Of a stretch of 58,434 nt of DNA, positions 17,998-26,753 are shown in pieces. Each line of letters begins with the position of its first letter. The stretch's first letter is position 1. Where the stretch lies: the NCBI RefSeq assembly GCF_019237615.1, contig NZ_JAFAGT010000093.1:1-58434 (forward strand). The letters run 5' to 3'. The translations under genes and the position numbers were made by a program. The DNA is from Roseateles sp. (lineage in GTDB: Bacteria; Pseudomonadota; Gammaproteobacteria; Burkholderiales; Burkholderiaceae_C). The notes under the pieces were generated by a model. It saw only the letters and a list, made by a program, of their open reading frames with translations. It had not been told where the DNA came from and made no database searches.

Positions 17998-18339
17998 ATG
18001 AAGACACGAACGCATCTGCGGCCCCTCACCCTGTCGGCCATCCTGCTTGCACTGACGACGCTCGCGAGCGCCCAGAAGCCCGCCAGGACCGCCGCGCCCG
18101 AGCGCGCCATGCTGCGCGGCGCCCAGGGCGAATACCTGCTGGAGGATGGCCGCACGCTGAAGGTCCATGTCGGCGCGCACCGCCTGGGCGTCAGCGTCGA
18201 TGCGCGCCCGCTGGAGACCTGGCGCGCAGAGAGCGCCGCGCTGCTGGTCAGCCCCGACGGTCTGCGGCGCGTGCGCCTGTACCGCAATGGCGACGGCATG
18301 GTGGATCGCATCGCGTTCGAGACGGACAGGGCGCGCTGA
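17998..18339 (+). CDS. Small exported hypothetical protein
   Basis: A 113-residue protein with a Sec signal peptide (KTRTHLRPLTLSAILLALTTLASAQ, cleavage near residue 25). The mature part is a compact beta-rich domain of about 88 residues with no cysteines (EYLLEDGRTLKVHVGAHRLGVSVD, LLVSPDGLRRVRLYRNGDGMVDRIAF). The chosen ATG begins the signal peptide; the frame extends upstream without a ribosome site. Convergent with the serine hydrolase gene. No family recognised. Confidence 0.7.
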   Translation: MKTRTHLRPLTLSAILLALTTLASAQKPARTAAPERAMLRGAQGEYLLEDGRTLKVHVGAHRLGVSVDARPLETWRAESAALLVSPDGLRRVRLYRNGDGMVDRIAFETDRAR

Positions 18340-18360
18340 GCCGCGGCGGGCACCCCCGGC

Positions 18361-20313
18361 CTAGCGCCGCGCCACGAAGCGGTATTCGTGCTGGGCGTCG
18401 CGCAGCACCAGCGTGGGCTGCGCGGCCTTGTCGTCGCGCACGAACTCGACGCCGGTGATGCCTGGGTCTATGGTCACATAGCTCTGCGTGCCGTCCTCGT
18501 TCTTGCGCAGCGCGACCTCGCTGCTCCAGTGATCGAACTGGAAGCGCACCTGCCGGCCCTTCTTGCTGACCTTGATGTGCCCGAGTTCGGGGCTGGCGTA
18601 GCTGGCCGCCAGCGGCTTGATGGCGTCGGCGGGGATGGGCAGCGTCAGCAGCTCGCGCTGCTTGGCCGCCTCGGCCCGGCGGTTGGCGATGGCGACCTTC
18701 AGTCGCTCGTCGGCCTCGGGCCGGCCGTCGAACACCACCTCCAGCAGCTTGCGCTGCAGCGGCCCGCGCAGCAGCACGCCGGCGTCGGAGTTCGTCAGTA
18801 TGGTCACGCCCAGGCCGTGCTCGGGAAGCCAGATCATGTTGGAGTGAAAGCCCAGCATGTCGCCGCCATGCGAGGCGACAGTGATGCCGTACTGCCGGTC
18901 CACGATCAGGCCCATGCCGTAGTTGATGTCCTCGCTGACCATGACCTGGGGCTTGTAGCGCTCGGCCCAGTTGGCCTCGCCGATCAACGGCTGGCCCTCG
19001 GGCGTTCTGCCCTTGTTCAGCTCCATCAGCACCCAGCGGCTGAAGTCGTTGGGCGTCGTCCACACGGCGCCGGCGGGACGGGCGGGGAGGATGGTGTAGT
19101 TCAGGTCCATGCTGGCGCGACGCGTGCTGCCGTCCAGCGCATCGCCATGCGGCATCGCATGGTTGCCGCGCAGGGCCTTGGCGAAGTCGAAGGTCGTGCT
19201 CTTCATGCCCAGCGGGCCGAACAGCAGCTCCTGCATGGCCTCGTCGTAGGCCGCGCCGATCTCCTTGCCGGGCTTGAGAGCTGCCGCGGCGACATAGCCA
19301 CCGGCGCCCACCATCAGGTTGCTGTACTGGAAGACCTCTCCGAACCTGCTGGTGGGCTTCATCGTGCCGAGCTGGTCGAAGGTCGACCGGGCCGGCGCTT
19401 TGCCGCTGGCGAACAGCCACTCCAGATCCTGGCGCGGCATGCCGGTGCAGGCGCAGACCAGGTGCTTGATCTGGACGCTCTGGGTCACCTCGGCGTCGGC
19501 CAGGCGGAAGCCCGGATAGGCCTCGGCGGCGGGCTGGTCCCAGCGCAGCTTGCCGGCGTCCACGGCGCGGGCGAGCAGGGCCGTCGTCATGGCCTTGGTG
19601 TTGCTGGCCGCCATGAACAGGGTGTCGGCGTCCACCTTCTCGGGCTTGCCCAGCTCGCGTTGCCCCAAGCCTCCGGCCCAGACCAGCTTGCCGCCGTCGA
19701 TGAAGCTCAGGCCCACGCCCGGCACGTCGAGCTGCTTCATGCCGTCGGCGACGAAGGCCTTGAGCTGTTCCACGCGCTCCGGCGTCAGCGGCCTGGCCGC
19801 CTTGCCGGCAAAGCTCTCGCGCTCATAGCCCTTGGGCCGAAGGCTGGCAAAGAACTTGCCGATGGGCGCGCCGCGCTTTTCCAGCGTGGCGTCCGAGGCC
19901 TGCAGCAGCTGCACCATCCAGGCCTTGCCGTCGCCGGTGCTGGCGCGGCGCGCGACGGCCTGGATGGAGAGCTTCTCGTTGGGCGAGGTCTCGTACTCGA
20001 AGACCTGCTGGTCCAGCCAGCCATTGCGGGCCGGGCGCAGCGTGGCCAGGCGCAAGGTGCGCTTGAAGCCGGGCTGCGCCAGGGCCCAGGCCTGGGCGAT
20101 GGCGTCCGCGGCATCCTTGGCCGACGCAAGGTCGACGGAGTAGATGCTGGCATCGCCCTCGGGCGCCGTGAACTTCAGGATGGCCCCGCCGCCGCTGGCC
20201 AGGAAGGCCTCGGGGGGCGAGTAACTATGGCCGGCGGAGGTGGTGTCGGCATGGGCAGCCCAAGGCGTGGCGAAGGCGGCGGCGAGCAGGGAGGTGATCA
20301 GCAGTCGGCGCAT
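18361..20313 (-). CDS. Serine hydrolase of the beta-lactamase/class C esterase family
   Basis: A 650-residue exported enzyme with signal peptide MRRLLITSLLAAAFATPWAAHAD. The catalytic module (about 180-530) has the S-x2-K motif SNTK at 237-240 as the nucleophile, Y-x-N (YSN) at 330-332 and a late HGG motif (ASHGGDMLGF) in place of KTG, as in class C beta-lactamases, EstB esterases and D-aminopeptidases. Residues 25-170 are an additional N-terminal domain and the last about 120 residues resemble a beta-barrel DUF3471-type tail. The ATG has AGGAG upstream. An actual beta-lactam substrate cannot be inferred; peptidase or esterase activity is equally likely. Confidence 0.88.
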   Translation of the reverse strand: MRRLLITSLLAAAFATPWAAHADTTSAGHSYSPPEAFLASGGGAILKFTAPEGDASIYSVDLASAKDAADAIAQAWALAQPGFKRTLRLATLRPARNGWLDQQVFEYETSPNEKLSIQAVARRASTGDGKAWMVQLLQASDATLEKRGAPIGKFFASLRPKGYERESFAGKAARPLTPERVEQLKAFVADGMKQLDVPGVGLSFIDGGKLVWAGGLGQRELGKPEKVDADTLFMAASNTKAMTTALLARAVDAGKLRWDQPAAEAYPGFRLADAEVTQSVQIKHLVCACTGMPRQDLEWLFASGKAPARSTFDQLGTMKPTSRFGEVFQYSNLMVGAGGYVAAAALKPGKEIGAAYDEAMQELLFGPLGMKSTTFDFAKALRGNHAMPHGDALDGSTRRASMDLNYTILPARPAGAVWTTPNDFSRWVLMELNKGRTPEGQPLIGEANWAERYKPQVMVSEDINYGMGLIVDRQYGITVASHGGDMLGFHSNMIWLPEHGLGVTILTNSDAGVLLRGPLQRKLLEVVFDGRPEADERLKVAIANRRAEAAKQRELLTLPIPADAIKPLAASYASPELGHIKVSKKGRQVRFQFDHWSSEVALRKNEDGTQSYVTIDPGITGVEFVRDDKAAQPTLVLRDAQHEYRFVARR

Positions 20314-20353
20314 GCGGGGCTCCTGGATGGGGAGCCCCATGCTATGCCCGGGG

Positions 20354-22144
20354 TCAGTTGTTGCTGATGGTCACGGTGACCGTGCCCGTCGTCGTCTGGC
20401 CGAGATTGTCCTTCAGCGTGATGACGAGGCTGCTGCGGCCGGCGACCGGGTTGGCCCAGTTCACGGCGAGGCCGCTGCTGCTTGCCGAGAAGCCCATGCC
20501 GCTGGGGGCGCCACTGATGGTGATGCTCAGCGAGGTGGCGCCGGGCGCCGAGTAGCTGATGTTGCCGCTGAAGGCTTTGCCGGCGACGCCGCTCAGGCTG
20601 GTGGTCGTCAGTGCGGGCCTGCTGGCGGCGGTACCCGGCGTCGACCCGCCGCCGCTGACCGTCGTCGCGCCACTGAGGCTGGTCAGCAGGGCGCCGACAT
20701 TGGGCGTGCCCCAGCCGGTGGGGGTGTCGTAGCCGACCTTGGCCGTGCAGCCGGCGCAACTGCCGTTGCTGCCGCTGACCACGTCCTTGAAGGCGCTGGC
20801 GTACTGGGTCGGCACGGCGCCGATCTGCAGATAGAGGGCGGCGTGGGGCTGGCCGAGCAGCGACTTGGACGAGGCGACGCGCATCGCGTTGGCGACGGCC
20901 AGCAGGCCGGCCCACTGCGGCGTGGCCAGGCTGGTGCCGCCGGCGCTGACCCAGCGCGTCGTCGTCGCGCCCGGGGCGATCAGGGCCACGTACTGGCCGG
21001 AGTAGGGGTCGGCGTTGAAGGCCACGTCGGCGACAGCGCGCCGGGCATAGCCGCCTATGGTGCCGCTCTGGTAGCTGGGCAGGGCCACATAGGCGCTGGT
21101 GCCGCCGCCGGTGCCGGACCAGGTCGTTTCGCTGCGCGCGCCGCTGCCGCTGTAGGTCAGCGTCGTGCCGCCGACGGCGACGACCTTGGTAGACACCGAG
21201 GGCCAGGAGACGGCGGCGCCGTTGTCGCCGGTGGCCGCCAGATAGCTCATGCCGGCGGTGGAGAAGCTGCCGTCGTAGCTCGCCGTCCAGTTGCCCTCGG
21301 GAGCGCCGAAGCTCATGGACACGACGCCCGGGCCCATCTTGTTGGCCAGCGCGACGGCGTTGGACAGGCTGCCCACGCCGGCGTCCGGAGCCTCGATGAG
21401 GACGAGTCGGGCCAGCGGCGCGGTGGCGTGGGCCCATTGCACGTCCAGCGCGATCTCGGTGGCCCAGCCGCTGTCGTAAGCGGGCGCGGCGGCGGCCAGG
21501 GCGCCGGCCGTCGTGCTGTAGGCGATGACCAGCTCGCAGCCGCTCGCCGAAGCGGCCGCCAGCGGAAGGCTGGCCGTGGCCGCGAGCGTGCGCGAGCTGC
21601 ATGCCGGCAGGCCGAACTTGGCGTTGAAGGTGGCCAGCTCGGCGGCGATGTTGGGGTCGTGCTTGGCGTTGATGAGGTAGATGGTCTGGCCCGCGCCGAG
21701 CTGGGCGGCCTGTGCGGCGCTGAGGCCGGTCATGCTGGCCGGCAGGGCCGGCTGGCCGTATGCGGCGCGGATCTGGGCCGGCGTGTAGGTCGTGACCGCG
21801 GTGGACGCGGCCATGGGCGCGGCGCCGCCGCCCGAGGCCAGCGCGCGGGGGCGCAGCGCGTCGTCCAGGCGCTCGCGCGTCAGGCCCCGGGTGGAGACGC
21901 CGGACAGGGCCAGTGCCCGGTGAGGCGCGGCGCCGTTGTCGGGCTCGTCGAGGTCGACGGCGGCGGTGTGGAAGCTGGGCTGGGCGACGGTGGCCACGCC
22001 CGGGGCGAGGTCCACGTTCAGGCTGAAGGCCGAGGGGGCGGCGCTGGCCTGGGCGGTCGGGCTGTCGCCGCCGCCACCGCAGGCGGCCAGGGCCGCGGCG
22101 GTCAACAGGCTGAGGAGCCAGGAGAGAGGGCGTGTACTGCGCAT
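20354..22144 (-). CDS. S53 sedolisin family serine-carboxyl protease, lipoprotein
   Basis: A 596-residue secreted protease. The signal peptide ends with lipobox LAAC (Cys22). The catalytic domain carries Glu230 and Asp234 (WATEIALD), oxyanion Asp307 (ATGDNG) and nucleophile Ser405 in SAGGTSLATP, the sedolisin quartet. Typical sedolisin openers are AQIRAAYG and QTIYLINA. The pro-region (about 25-115) is much shorter than in fungal and Xanthomonas enzymes. Residues about 500-596 form an Ig-like C-terminal domain. Expression is probably controlled by the c-di-GMP riboswitch directly upstream, so this protease is likely tied to the biofilm/motility switch. Confidence 0.93.
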   Translation of the reverse strand: MRSTRPLSWLLSLLTAAALAACGGGGDSPTAQASAAPSAFSLNVDLAPGVATVAQPSFHTAAVDLDEPDNGAAPHRALALSGVSTRGLTRERLDDALRPRALASGGGAAPMAASTAVTTYTPAQIRAAYGQPALPASMTGLSAAQAAQLGAGQTIYLINAKHDPNIAAELATFNAKFGLPACSSRTLAATASLPLAAASASGCELVIAYSTTAGALAAAAPAYDSGWATEIALDVQWAHATAPLARLVLIEAPDAGVGSLSNAVALANKMGPGVVSMSFGAPEGNWTASYDGSFSTAGMSYLAATGDNGAAVSWPSVSTKVVAVGGTTLTYSGSGARSETTWSGTGGGTSAYVALPSYQSGTIGGYARRAVADVAFNADPYSGQYVALIAPGATTTRWVSAGGTSLATPQWAGLLAVANAMRVASSKSLLGQPHAALYLQIGAVPTQYASAFKDVVSGSNGSCAGCTAKVGYDTPTGWGTPNVGALLTSLSGATTVSGGGSTPGTAASRPALTTTSLSGVAGKAFSGNISYSAPGATSLSITISGAPSGMGFSASSSGLAVNWANPVAGRSSLVITLKDNLGQTTTGTVTVTISNN

Positions 22145-22196
22145 GGCCGGGGTCTCTTCTCGCGAACGAGGGCCACGCCGATCAGGACTTGCCGGT

Positions 22197-22286
22197 CCTG
22201 GCGGCCCCGCTGCCGTGGCGCCTGCGATGCAGGCGCGGTAGGCCGGTGGCTTTGCGTCCCCGCCTTTCGACGGGTTTGCCCTCAGG
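22197..22286 (-). ncRNA. Cyclic di-GMP-I riboswitch (GEMM-I) upstream of the sedolisin gene
   Basis: Read on the minus strand the region carries the GEMM-I hallmarks in order: GGGCAAACC, a GAAA-capped hairpin (CGTC-GAAA-GGCG), GGGACGCAAAGCC, ACCGGCCTA, then a second helix GCGCCTGC/GCAGGCGC and the conserved GGCAGCGGGGCCGCC 3' side. This matches the Vibrio Vc2 aptamer segment by segment. P1 can close with CCTG/CAGG. The same CAGG also starts a 6-bp hairpin CAGGAC-CGGCAA-GTCCTG (22183-22200), so ligand binding and this hairpin are mutually exclusive: a likely expression platform. The aptamer ends about 50 nt before the sedolisin ATG. The class binds c-di-GMP; the direction of control is not deducible. 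Confidence 0.92.
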
Positions 22287-22411
22287 GTTGATGAACCGGA
22301 TCCAGTCTAGGCGCCAGGGCGTTCTTTCGCACGGGGGGTGGAAGGTGGCGCGTGACTTCTGCCGCGCGAGGCAGCGTGAACTTTGCATGCCGGCCCGGGC
22401 TGGATGCAGGC

Positions 22412-24616
22412 TCACGCGGGCTCGATCTCGACGGCCACGCCCGACAGCACCGCGTTGCCCGACAGCGGGTCGCGCGCCGCGTCGTCCAGCAGCGTGTTCA
22501 TGTTGACGCCGGGCCGCTCGCGCGCAACGCCCAGTTGCACGCCGTCCAGGCCATGCCCCCAGCCATGTGGCAGGCTCACCACGCCGGGACTCATGTCGGC
22601 GCTGCGCTCTACGCGCGCGACCAGCGCGCCGGCCGAGCTCCTGACCCTGGCGAACTCGGCCAGGCCCAGGCGCTCGGCATCGCCGGGGTTGACGAGCAGC
22701 GTGCAGCGCTCCGGCCCCTTGGCGAGCACGGGCAGGTTGTGCATCCAGCTGTTGCCCGAGCGCGTGTCGCGCCGGCCGATGAGGCTGAAGGCGGGCGCCG
22801 GTTGGGCCTTCACGGCGGCCAGGTCGGCCAGGATGGGCGGCGGCGCCAGCTCGATCCTGCCGCTGGGCGTGCGCAGCAGCTCGGGGATGCGTGGCGTCAG
22901 CGCGCCGAGGTCGATGCCGCCGCCTTCGACCGTACTGGCGGCCTTGACCTTGGCGAGGTTCAGCCCTTCGGGCCGGCGGCCGAACTGGTCGCCATAGGGG
23001 CCCATGCGCAGCTGCAGGTCGATGAGGCGCTCGGGCCCGCGCCAGGGCCGCAGCGCGGCCAGCACGGCCGGCGCCTGGTCGCCGGCGAAGCGTTGCACGT
23101 CGGCGGCGATGGCCTCGTCGTCGAGCTGCTGCACGTCCACATCCAGGCCGCGGCCCTCGAGCAGCGCGCACAGGCGCAGCAGGGTCTGCCACTCCTGCGG
23201 CGTGCCGGGCGCGGCGTCGAACACCGGGCCGGAGATCCTGGCATGGTTGCGGTGGCTGAGCTGCGGGAAGGCGACGTCGAAATGCAGGTCTTCGAGCGGC
23301 GACAGCCCCGGCAGGATGACGTCGGCATGGCGGCTGGTCTCGTTGACGTAGATGTCCAGGCTCAGCATGAAGTCCAGGCCTTCGAGGGCCTTGGCGATGC
23401 GCGGGCCGCCGGGGGCCGACAGCACAGGGTTGCTGGCGATGGCGATCAAGGCCTTGACCTGCCCCGGGCCCGGTGTTTCCATCTCCTCGGCCATGACGGT
23501 GATGGGCAGCTCGCCGAAGACCTCGGGTGCGCCGGACACGCGGCTCCTGCGACGGCCGGTGGACACGCCCTTGCCGCTGCCGGGCCTGCCCTGCGTGTTG
23601 GGTGCAAACGCCGCAGCCTTCGCGAACATCGCGCCGCCTTCGCGGTCGAGGTTGCCGGTCAGCACGTTGATGAGGTCCACCAGCCAGGAGTTCACCGTGC
23701 CGAAGCGAGTCGTGCAGGTGCCGATGCGGCCGTAGACGGCGGCGTGCGGTGCGGCGGCCAGTTCGCGCGCAAGGCGGCGCTGCGTGTCGGCCGGGATGCC
23801 GCAGCCGTCGGCCGTGAGCTCGGGTGCGAAGGGCTGCAGCGCGGCGCGGGCCTCTTCGAGGCCGTTGACATGGGCTTGCAGCCGGCCGAGCTTGACAAGG
23901 TCCTCGGCGAACAGCGTGTGCGCGATGCCGGCCAGCAGCAGCGCGTCGCCGCCGGGGCGGATGGCGAGATGCTCGTCGGCCGCCGCGGCCGTCTCGCTAC
24001 GGCGCGGGTCGACGACGACGATGCGCCCGCCGCGCGCCCGCAAGGCCTTGGCCTTGCCGCGGTAGTCGGGCACGGTCCACAGGCTGCCGTTGCTGATCAT
24101 GGGGTTGGCGCCCAGGATGAGCAGATAGTCGCAGCGCTCGATGTCTGGCAGCGGGATGCTGAGCCAGTGCCCGAACATCAGGCCGGCGCTGAGCTGCTTG
24201 GGCATCTGGTCCAGCGTGGAGGCGCTGAAGAAGTTGCCTGTGGCCAGCGCCTTCACCAGGCGCGGGATGTAGGCCAGCAGGCTGACCTTGTGTGCGGACG
24301 GATTGCCTATGGTCAGGGCCACCGAATCCGGCCCGTGTTCACGCCGGATGGGCAGCAGGCGCCTCTCGATCTCGGCGAATGCCTCGTCCCAGCTTGCCTC
24401 GACGAAGACGCCGTCGCGCTTGATCAGCGGCCTGCGCAGGCGGTCGGGGTCTTCGTGCAAGTCCTTCAGGCTCACACCCTTGGGGCAGAGGTAGCCGTGG
24501 CTGAAGACGTCGTTGTCAGCGCCGCGGATGGCGACGACCTTGGGGCCATCGGTCTTTACCTCCAACCCGCAGCAGGCTTCGCACAGCGGGCAGATGCGGT
24601 AGTGGGTCTCGGGCAT
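22412..24616 (-). CDS. Molybdopterin-dependent oxidoreductase (formate dehydrogenase-like large subunit)
   Basis: A 734-residue enzyme of the DMSO reductase superfamily. The N-terminal [4Fe-4S] cluster motif is C9-x2-C12-x3-C16-x27-C44 (ending CPKG). The bis-MGD-binding domains show YLLILGANPMISNG, VVDPRRSETA and the C-terminal molydopterin-dinucleotide domain (SGNSWMHNLPVLAKG, VSLPHGWGHG). No signal peptide, so cytoplasmic. At the expected metal-ligand position (FSASTLDQMPK) no Cys is visible; Ser may be the ligand. No small subunit or chaperone gene lies nearby, so it probably works alone with an unknown electron partner. Substrate unknown. Confidence 0.9.
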   Translation of the reverse strand: MPETHYRICPLCEACCGLEVKTDGPKVVAIRGADNDVFSHGYLCPKGVSLKDLHEDPDRLRRPLIKRDGVFVEASWDEAFAEIERRLLPIRREHGPDSVALTIGNPSAHKVSLLAYIPRLVKALATGNFFSASTLDQMPKQLSAGLMFGHWLSIPLPDIERCDYLLILGANPMISNGSLWTVPDYRGKAKALRARGGRIVVVDPRRSETAAAADEHLAIRPGGDALLLAGIAHTLFAEDLVKLGRLQAHVNGLEEARAALQPFAPELTADGCGIPADTQRRLARELAAAPHAAVYGRIGTCTTRFGTVNSWLVDLINVLTGNLDREGGAMFAKAAAFAPNTQGRPGSGKGVSTGRRRSRVSGAPEVFGELPITVMAEEMETPGPGQVKALIAIASNPVLSAPGGPRIAKALEGLDFMLSLDIYVNETSRHADVILPGLSPLEDLHFDVAFPQLSHRNHARISGPVFDAAPGTPQEWQTLLRLCALLEGRGLDVDVQQLDDEAIAADVQRFAGDQAPAVLAALRPWRGPERLIDLQLRMGPYGDQFGRRPEGLNLAKVKAASTVEGGGIDLGALTPRIPELLRTPSGRIELAPPPILADLAAVKAQPAPAFSLIGRRDTRSGNSWMHNLPVLAKGPERCTLLVNPGDAERLGLAEFARVRSSAGALVARVERSADMSPGVVSLPHGWGHGLDGVQLGVARERPGVNMNTLLDDAARDPLSGNAVLSGVAVEIEPA

Positions 24617-24851
24617 GGGGGTCTCCGGTCAGGCCGCTGATTCTGCGGGCGGAGCGGGAGGCATGCTCGTCGCGGAGGTGACGGTTGCCGACATGGTGAT
24701 GTCATGGCCTGGGAGCGCGCATGTCCGGCAGGAGCTCCGGTGCTAGGGTGTCTGCCACCCCAAGTATTGCCTCGCCGAAGACGGCTTGCCGCTGGTGGCG
24801 CGTCTGTGGCGGGGCTGGCGCCGATGTCGCGCGTGCAGGGATGAGCGGCGA

Positions 24852-25625
24852 CTACATCTGCCGGAACAGATGCGCGCAGCTCTCCGCCACCAGCAGCATC
24901 TCGCTGCCATGCTTGAGTTTGATCTGCATGCGCCCACGGAAGTCCCGGCTCACGCTCGCGATGGCATTCACGTTGACCAGCGTGGAGCGGTGGATCTGCC
25001 AGAACTGCTGCGCGTCCAGCTCGTCGATGAGTTCCTTCAGCGGCTTGCGGATCAGTGCCTCGCCGTCCTTCAGCGCCAGCCGCGTGTACTTGTTGTCGCT
25101 CTGGAAGAACATCACCTCGTCGACCGTGATGAGGCGCAGCGTCTGGCCCACCGAGGCATTGATCCAGCGTAGCGGCGCGCGCGCCGCCGAGGGCGCGGCG
25201 GCTGCGGGTCGGGAGCCCAACTGGTCCAGCACGCCGCCCAGCGCGGCCGGGGCCTGCCCCAGCCGCGCCTTCAGCCGCGAGATGGCCGTGAACAGCCGCG
25301 CGCCAGCCAGCGGCTTGAGCAGGTAGTCCACCGCGCCCTGGTCGAAGGCGGCGATGGCGTACTGGTCGTAGGCAGTCACGAAGACGATATGGGCGCGGCC
25401 GCCCACCTGGCGGGCCACGTCGATGCCGGTGGCGCCGGGCATCTCGATGTCCAGGAACAGGATGTCGGGCTGGTGCCGGTCCAGCAGGCGCAGGGCTTCC
25501 AGGCCGTCGGCGGCCTCGCCGACGATGCTGAGCTCGGGCCAGAGCCTGCCGAGCTGCTCGACCAGTTCACCGCGCAGCGCGGCCTCGTCTTCGGCGACCA
25601 CCGCAGTGGGGGCAATCAGGCTCAT
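24852..25625 (-). CDS. LytTR-family response regulator
   Basis: A 257-residue regulator. Receiver domain about 8-125 with the acidic pair in VVAEDEAAL, phospho-acceptor Asp59 (ILFLDIEMPG), and VTAYDQYA plus LLKPL. The LytTR DNA-binding domain spans about 150-255 (SVGQTLRLITVDEVMFFQSDNKYTRL, IRKPLKELIDELD, FWQIHRSTLVNVNAI). LytTR regulators bind direct repeats about 21 bp apart, often controlling virulence or envelope genes (AlgR type). It is the last gene of a three-gene operon with two LytS-type kinase homologues, 78 bp after the degenerate one. Confidence 0.93.
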   Translation of the reverse strand: MSLIAPTAVVAEDEAALRGELVEQLGRLWPELSIVGEAADGLEALRLLDRHQPDILFLDIEMPGATGIDVARQVGGRAHIVFVTAYDQYAIAAFDQGAVDYLLKPLAGARLFTAISRLKARLGQAPAALGGVLDQLGSRPAAAAPSAARAPLRWINASVGQTLRLITVDEVMFFQSDNKYTRLALKDGEALIRKPLKELIDELDAQQFWQIHRSTLVNVNAIASVSRDFRGRMQIKLKHGSEMLLVAESCAHLFRQM

Positions 25626-25703
25626 GTCAGCGGCTCCGGGCTGCCCGGAGGCGCTGACGCGCCCCCCGGTGGGGCAATGGGCAAGGCGAGCAGGGAAACG
25701 TGA

Positions 25704-26753
25704 TCATGGCAGTTCCAGCGTGAATTCGGTGCGGCCGTCGCCGCTGTGGCAGGCGAGCTTCGCGTCCAGCACGTCCAGGCGCTCGCGCAGCGCTGCGAGA
25801 TCGGCGTCCTCGTTGCACAGGCCTTCCTGGTCGAAGCCCAGCGTGATGCGGCCGTCGGCCTTGAGCCAGCAGCGCTGCGCCTCGCCCAGCCGTACGGCGC
25901 GCTGCACCAGCGGCAGCAGCAGCATGGGCGGCAGCGGCGTGGCGCCACGCGCGCCCAGCGCGCACTCGAAGGCGGGCGGCGTACCGCCGAGGTCGCGCAG
26001 CAGGTCGAGGTAGCTGGCGATCAGCTCGGCCTCGCTGCCCAGCGTCGCACCGGCGTCACGCAACCGCGGCAGCGCCACGCGCAGATGGCGGATCAGGCGC
26101 TCCAGCCGCGCGCTGGCGCCCGGATCCTGACGGCCATAGGCCTGCTCGACGGCGACCAGCGCGTCGAACAGCAACGCTGGATCGACCTGGGCCTGCAGCG
26201 CGGCCAGGCGGGCCGCCAGCGCATGGCGGCGCAGTTGGCTGTGCTCGCGCAGCAGATCCTGGGCGGCCTGGTCCTGGCGGCGGCGCAGGTTGCGGAACTC
26301 CAGCATGCCGACGAGCATCAGCGCCGGCATGAAGATCCACAGCGTGTCGCCGATGACGGCGGTCGGGCGGAACATCGTGCAGCGCGGCTTGCCATGTGCC
26401 TGGGCGTAGAGGTCGCAAAGCGACGGCCAGGGCAGGGCGGCGGCCAGCGGGTAGATGACGGCCATGGCCAGGGCCGAGCCGACCAGCGTGGCAGCCACCA
26501 GGCGCCACCGCCGCCGTGGGTGGGTCGGGCTGCTGCGCGTGGCCGGCAGCCAGCACAGCAGCAGCACGGCGCAGCTGACCAGCGGCAGGCTCAGTTGACG
26601 GGCCAGCACCTGGGGTAGTTGGTTGCCTGCGCGCAGCTCCAGCAGCGAGGTCAGGTCGATGGCGCCGAACAGCAGCGCCGCACTGACGAAGACCAGGGCC
26701 TCGCTCGCGCGCAGCGAGCGCCAGGACCGCAGCACATGGTGCAGGAAGTTCAT
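25704..26753 (-). CDS. Degenerate LytS/AlgZ-like histidine kinase paralogue (probable pseudokinase)
   Basis: A 349-residue membrane protein: four hydrophobic helices in about 20-165, then a coiled coil and a region that aligns with the HisKA_7TM-LytS core of its upstream neighbour. Where an active kinase has QIEPHFLFNTL, this one reads QVDPALLFDAL, so the phospho-accepting His is Ala. The N box VENAIKHG is VQRAVRLG, and no DNGxG box is visible. It should therefore not autophosphorylate. Its ATG overlaps the active kinase's stop (ATGA). A role as a sensory or scaffolding partner that modulates the kinase is inference; slow decay of a duplicate is the alternative. Confidence 0.85.
   Translation of the reverse strand: MNFLHHVLRSWRSLRASEALVFVSAALLFGAIDLTSLLELRAGNQLPQVLARQLSLPLVSCAVLLLCWLPATRSSPTHPRRRWRLVAATLVGSALAMAVIYPLAAALPWPSLCDLYAQAHGKPRCTMFRPTAVIGDTLWIFMPALMLVGMLEFRNLRRRQDQAAQDLLREHSQLRRHALAARLAALQAQVDPALLFDALVAVEQAYGRQDPGASARLERLIRHLRVALPRLRDAGATLGSEAELIASYLDLLRDLGGTPPAFECALGARGATPLPPMLLLPLVQRAVRLGEAQRCWLKADGRITLGFDQEGLCNEDADLAALRERLDVLDAKLACHSGDGRTEFTLELP

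Noticed and set aside
18388-24640. Very long plus-strand open frames (659, 683 and 762 codons) opposite the serine hydrolase, sedolisin and molybdopterin enzyme genes
   Set aside because: Translations are low-complexity Gly/Ala/Arg/His-rich with no domain signal, as expected for antisense frames in high-GC DNA; the opposite strand encodes recognisable enzymes.
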